The position numbers were made by a program, and so were the translations under genes. A stretch of 64,000 nucleotides of DNA from Leptasterias polaris (lineage: Eukaryota; Echinodermata; Asteroidea; Forcipulatida; Asteriidae), in the NCBI GenBank assembly GCA_037783415.1, contig JAZGTN010000015.1:1364001-1428000 (forward strand), read 5' to 3'. The first letter of the stretch is position 1. Each line of letters begins with the position of its first letter. Shown one piece after another: positions 61,501 to 64,000 of this stretch. Below the pieces are notes generated by a model. That model did no database searches, was not told the DNA's origin, and worked only from the letters and a program-made list of their open reading frames with translations.

Positions 61501-63236
61501 TATACAGTGATACATAAACAAGGTTTATAAATAATGGAATAAGGAACAAATGTACATTCGCCTGCTGACCCCTTGTACAACGCGCAGTGCACTTCCACAA
61601 ACCTATCCTGTGCGCCATTTTGGGAGGCAAAATGCACACAAAGGAATTGACTCCCCAAAATGGTGGCAATGATAGTCTTGCTTTGTGCGGAGGTGCGTTC
61701 CACATTGTGGAAGGGGTCACTAAGGTAAGATGACTTGAAGGGTGTTCGTTTTTTATTACTGATGATTTTACTTTATACTTGATAGGTGGTTTTTATTCTC
61801 ATCTGTGCTTCTTTTCTTTTGGCATTTTGTTGTGTATTATTCCTGTGCAAACTATGATAGTCTTACCTCTATGATTTATCTCTAAATTAAGTTGTATTCT
61901 TAATGTGTTGATTAACTGATTATGAAGTGTGCTGTTACTACTGCTATACTGTCTCAGTAGAGGTCTAATGCCTATTTGTGTTGTATATTCTAATTTGATT
62001 TGCCAAACAGCTAGGTGAAATGAAGCCCTGATCCTTAAGGAATTGACTCTCAAAATGATGGAAAAGCTCTTATTATTATTGTTACTGACATAATGTGACT
62101 TGTAATTGTTTGCTAAACTATTTATATATTTACTCTTGTCTGTTTATTTGTTCACTTATAGCGTGTAATTTTATAAACTTGTGATCTAACTTTTTACAAT
62201 TGTTTTTACTTTTGTGTTTGTTTTGTTTAGATTCCATTTTTGGCAATTGCTCTTTATACCTATCTTTTTATGATAATAGTTTTATTATTATACCATCTGA
62301 TTGTGAAATTATTCTTTTTCGTTCAGGAATATCAGAATTCTGGACATGGTCATCGAGTTTTGCCAGCAATTTGGTTTCGTTACGACATCAGTCCAATAAC
62401 AGTCAAATATCATGAAAAGAGGGCGCCATTTTATACCTTTATAACAACAGTAAGTTAACCGTTTTTCAATTCCAGTGGTTTACAGCTGACACCCATGTGA
62501 ATAAATACCTTTGTAGCATTTCATTTCATTTACTATTTCACAGAGTAATCAAAAACAGATACAAAACAGACAGTCATTAAAAAAATACAAATGCGTTTAA
62601 AGGCACTGGACACGTTTGGTAATTACTCAAAATATATATTAGCATAAAAACTTACTTGGTAACGAGCAACGGAGAGCTGTTGATAGTATAAAACATTGTG
62701 AGAAACCACTCCCTCTGAAGTAACGTAGTTTTTGAGAAAAAACTTAAATATTTGAATCTGAAAAAGACTTCAGGCCTGAAGCCTTTTTCAGGCATCTGAA
62801 AGCACACAAATTTGTGCAACAAGGGTGTTTTTTCTTTCATTATTTTCTTGCAACTTCGATGACCAATTGAGCCCAAATTTTCACAGGTTTGTTACTTTAT
62901 GCATATGTTGGGATACACCAAGTGAGAATACTGGTCTTTGACAATTACAAAACGTGTCCAGTGCCTTTACATGATACAATGATTACACAAAACCATACAA
63001 AGTAAAACCTATTGACAGTACCCTCTGTAGGATTACCAAATGTGAACTGAATCACAATCAACTTGAAACAGTAGTTCATGAAGTGTTCATATCTAAACTG
63101 TATTCATTTCTTGTTTTCTCATTTGCAGATATGTGCGATTGTGGGAGGCACTTTTACCGTAGCGGGTATTATTGATGCATTAATATTTACGGCAGCTGAA
63201 GTCTTCAGAAAAGCTGAACTAGGAAAGCTTCACTGA
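55553..63236 (+). CDS. ERGIC1: ER-Golgi intermediate compartment protein 1 (ERGIC1/ERGIC-32), ten exons, complete
   Basis: ERGIC1 cycles between ER and Golgi with ERGIC2/ERGIC3 as a cargo-receptor-like membrane protein. Exons: 55553-55572, 56202-56263, 56786-56858, 58664-58752, 59313-59437, 59729-59836, 60610-60676, 61302-61402, 62327-62449, 63129-63236 (TGA). All ends are GT/AG and the phases close to 291 aa (human 290). The N-terminus is MGFDLRRLDVYRKVPKDLTQ. TM1 is at about 26-46 (SICSILFIVFLLLSEFTTF). The luminal domain holds LNITLPRLTC (conserved sequon), GLDIQDDMGRHEVGYVDN, KVPGNFHVSTH, SHDYYIKIVPTVYED and AIWFRYDISPITVKY. TM2 is at 257-278 (ICAIVGGTFTVAGIIDALIF), followed by the short tail RKAELGKLH. 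It is divergent from the phosphatase gene. Nothing appears broken. Confidence 0.97.
55784..55799. repeat. 16-base G homopolymer in ERGIC1 intron 1
   Basis: An uninterrupted G run on the coding strand of the first ERGIC1 intron, about 210 bases past the donor site. It is G-quadruplex capable. Confidence 0.8.
56988..57356 (+). mobile_element. Palindrome-centred foldback MITE, copy 3 (ERGIC1 intron 3)
   Basis: The inverted termini are AAAGGCACTGAACACGTTTT on the left and CGTGTACAGTGCCTTA on the right. Blocks such as TCAAAGACCAGTATTCTCAC, CTGTGAAAATTTGGGCTCAA and AACTACGTTACTTCAGAGGG are shared, in reverse orientation, with the copy at 62596. The centre is an AATAAAAG...CTTTTATT hairpin whose core is CTTCTGGCCAGAAG. 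Confidence 0.85.
58386..58630 (+). repeat. tRNA-derived composite SINE, copy 3 (ERGIC1 intron 3)
   Basis: It opens with the TTCCCAGGTTGTATCGTATA through GCCAACATAGGG module, also seen at 9011. A tRNA-like part at about 58529-58598 follows, with A box AGCTCAGTTGGTAGAGCG and B box GGTTCAAATCC, then CTGCTCTAGTCAATTTTTCT and GTTCAACCCAAAAT. The T stem is mismatched and base 33 is C in the anticodon loop, so it is not a tRNA gene. Confidence 0.75.
58927..59090 (-). repeat. Penelope-terminus-like repeat, copy e (ERGIC1 intron 4)
   Basis: On the minus strand it carries TACTTGACTGCTTCTGTTAC, GTGTGTTGTGTTGTCATTTA, AAGAAAGACTCTGCTAGGGT, CGAAACGTCAGGCCAT and TTTGCAAGTAGCTTATTCTA. It is the best-preserved long copy together with 13026-13190. 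Confidence 0.65.
59945..60478. repeat. Inverted pair of Penelope-terminus-like repeats interrupted by a SINE
   Basis: A minus-oriented unit (GAATTAGCTCTTGCAAACTG to GTCTTTCTCGAAGG) meets a plus-oriented unit that begins GAGAAAGACTCTAGT at 60060. That unit is broken by the SINE at 60075-60431 and resumes GTTGGAATGTCAGGCCATTA at about 60440. Without the SINE the second unit would read through without a gap. It lies in ERGIC1 intron 6. Confidence 0.6.
60075..60431 (+). repeat. tRNA-Leu-derived SINE (ERGIC1 intron 6)
   Basis: The head, 60075-60162, folds as tRNA-Leu with anticodon CAA at 60108-60110. It has a near-complete acceptor stem (GTGTCGT with GTGACAC), A box TGGCCGAGCGGTTAAG, a long variable arm and B box GGTTCGAGTCC. 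A body follows with CCCTGAGCAAGACACTTAAC, GGGTAAAATGGGTACCTGTG and GCGCTTTGAGACGCCC, then GCGCGATATAAATCC and an (ATT)n tail. CTAGT lies on both sides, a likely target duplication. The attached body marks this as a SINE, although the head looks quite intact. Confidence 0.85.
61567..61719. mobile_element. Short foldback element with GACCCCTT termini (ERGIC1 intron 8)
   Basis: The left end GACCCCTTGTACAACG and the right end GTGGAAGGGGTC are inverted. The inner blocks CGCCATTTTGGGAGG and TTGACTCCCCAAAATGG match the element at 37401-37780, of which this is a shorter, diverged relative. Confidence 0.65.
62596..62969 (-). mobile_element. Palindrome-centred foldback MITE, copy 4 (ERGIC1 intron 9)
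   Basis: The termini are TTTAAAGGCACTGGACACG and (right) CGTGTCCAGTGCCTTTA. It is inverted relative to copy 3, sharing GTAACGAGCAACGGAGAGCT, CTTACTTGG and CCAAGTGAGAATACTGGTCT. The central palindrome AAAAAG.CTTCAGGCCTGAAG.CTTTTT differs in sequence from that of copy 3. Confidence 0.85.
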
Positions 63237-64000
63237 TTGGTTCCTGTCTTCAGTCAATCTGGAGATTTAAACAACTCTGGTGGTCTTGGAAAACCAGAAA
63301 GTTTTATGATGTTTTTTTATTAGTTAGGAAATATTTCCCAGGGAAACATTTCCCAGGGAAACATTTCCCAGTCACAAGGATTAGTTAAGGGAAAGTATGG
63401 TAGTTTAGACTTGACTATGTTTCTTAAATATGACCTCGCTCTGCTAAGATCATAAACGGTGCTCTGCCCATCATTGCAGTATGAGTAAATGTCTTTAAGC
63501 AAAAATCAACATTTTCTATGTGAGAGACGTTATAAATTTAGGGTAAATTTGTTAGTTTTTTCTGGCAAGGATGATTGAGGTACAAATTAGCCGGAGGAGC
63601 ACATTCCAGATTGCATTGAGTTACACTGAGATTGTTGAATTCACTTGTAATATCTTGGAGAAAGTAAATGGCTCATTTTTTTATTCGTTTAATGTCAAAT
63701 GTTTTCTTCTTACCATTTACTTATTTTATCCTCATTTTGTTTTCCGTATTGAATGAAATTCAGTGGCTATAATTCCACTTTTAATGTGTCTACTTATAAA
63801 TATCTTTATAGATAGCTTTTCTTCTGGTTTTTTATGTTTATATTGACAAATATTTGTCTGCAGGCAGTTTTTGTTTTCGTTGTCTTTCATTTTCCATTTC
63901 AGAGGGCTCGGTTAACTTCTTAACGAATACTCAGTTTCACCAATAGTACATACCCACAGAGGAACGACGACTTGAAAGATATAGGTTAGACTTGAACTCA
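63237..64000 (+). other. ERGIC1 3' UTR and downstream sequence
   Basis: No canonical AATAAA is visible in this stretch, so the transcript end is not located. At 63333-63371 there are about 2.6 copies of a 15-bp unit, ATTTCCCAGGGAAAC, each containing the palindrome TTTCCCAGGGAAA. No other gene is recognised before the window edge. Confidence 0.5.

Overview
This is animal nuclear DNA. It is AT-rich, genes are split by many introns with GT/AG boundaries, and small inverted-repeat transposons, SINEs and degraded retroelements fill introns and spacers. An invertebrate deuterostome, most likely an echinoderm and perhaps a sea star, fits best: there is one FAM184 gene, a Not-class homeobox gene, a DUSP1/2/4/5-type phosphatase and a recurring roughly 370-bp foldback element family. 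The exact taxon is inference.

Layout, left to right. (1) 1-1951 (+): the last three coding exons of CDC23/APC8. (2) 3588-16702 (-): a complete 16-exon FAM184 coiled-coil gene, tail-to-tail with CDC23. (3) 16.7-20.5 kb: spacer with a nested foldback element and retro-repeats. (4) 20534-23694 (-): a three-exon Not/NOTO homeobox gene with an N-terminal eh1 motif and an intron between homeodomain codons 44 and 45. (5) 24-31.4 kb: spacer with a LINE fragment, a diverged duplication, a MITE and a 19-bp minisatellite of exactly 55 units. (6) 31786-33526 (-): two exons of an unrecognised single-pass membrane protein, probably 5'-incomplete. (7) 33.7-38.4 kb: spacer with four MITEs. (8) 38430-52694 (-): a MAP-kinase phosphatase (rhodanese plus DSP domains) whose first intron is 12.7 kb. 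(9) 55553-63236 (+): a complete ten-exon ERGIC1 gene.

All gene models were built by joining reading frames at GT/AG sites. In each complete gene the phases close exactly: FAM184 1106 aa, NOTO 353 aa, DUSP 441 aa, ERGIC1 291 aa.

The genes do not form a pathway. CDC23 acts in the cell cycle, FAM184 is a coiled-coil protein of unclear role, NOTO is a transcription factor, DUSP dephosphorylates MAP kinases and ERGIC1 works in ER-Golgi traffic. The main biological signal is the divergent DUSP-ERGIC1 pair, which repeats the order and orientation of human DUSP1 and ERGIC1 on 5q35. The main structural signal is a foldback element family in which each copy carries a different central palindrome. I found no convincing wholly new multi-gene system. 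The least explained items are the membrane-protein gene, the minisatellite, the palindrome-centred MITEs and a repeat resembling the ribozyme-bearing ends of Penelope-like elements.
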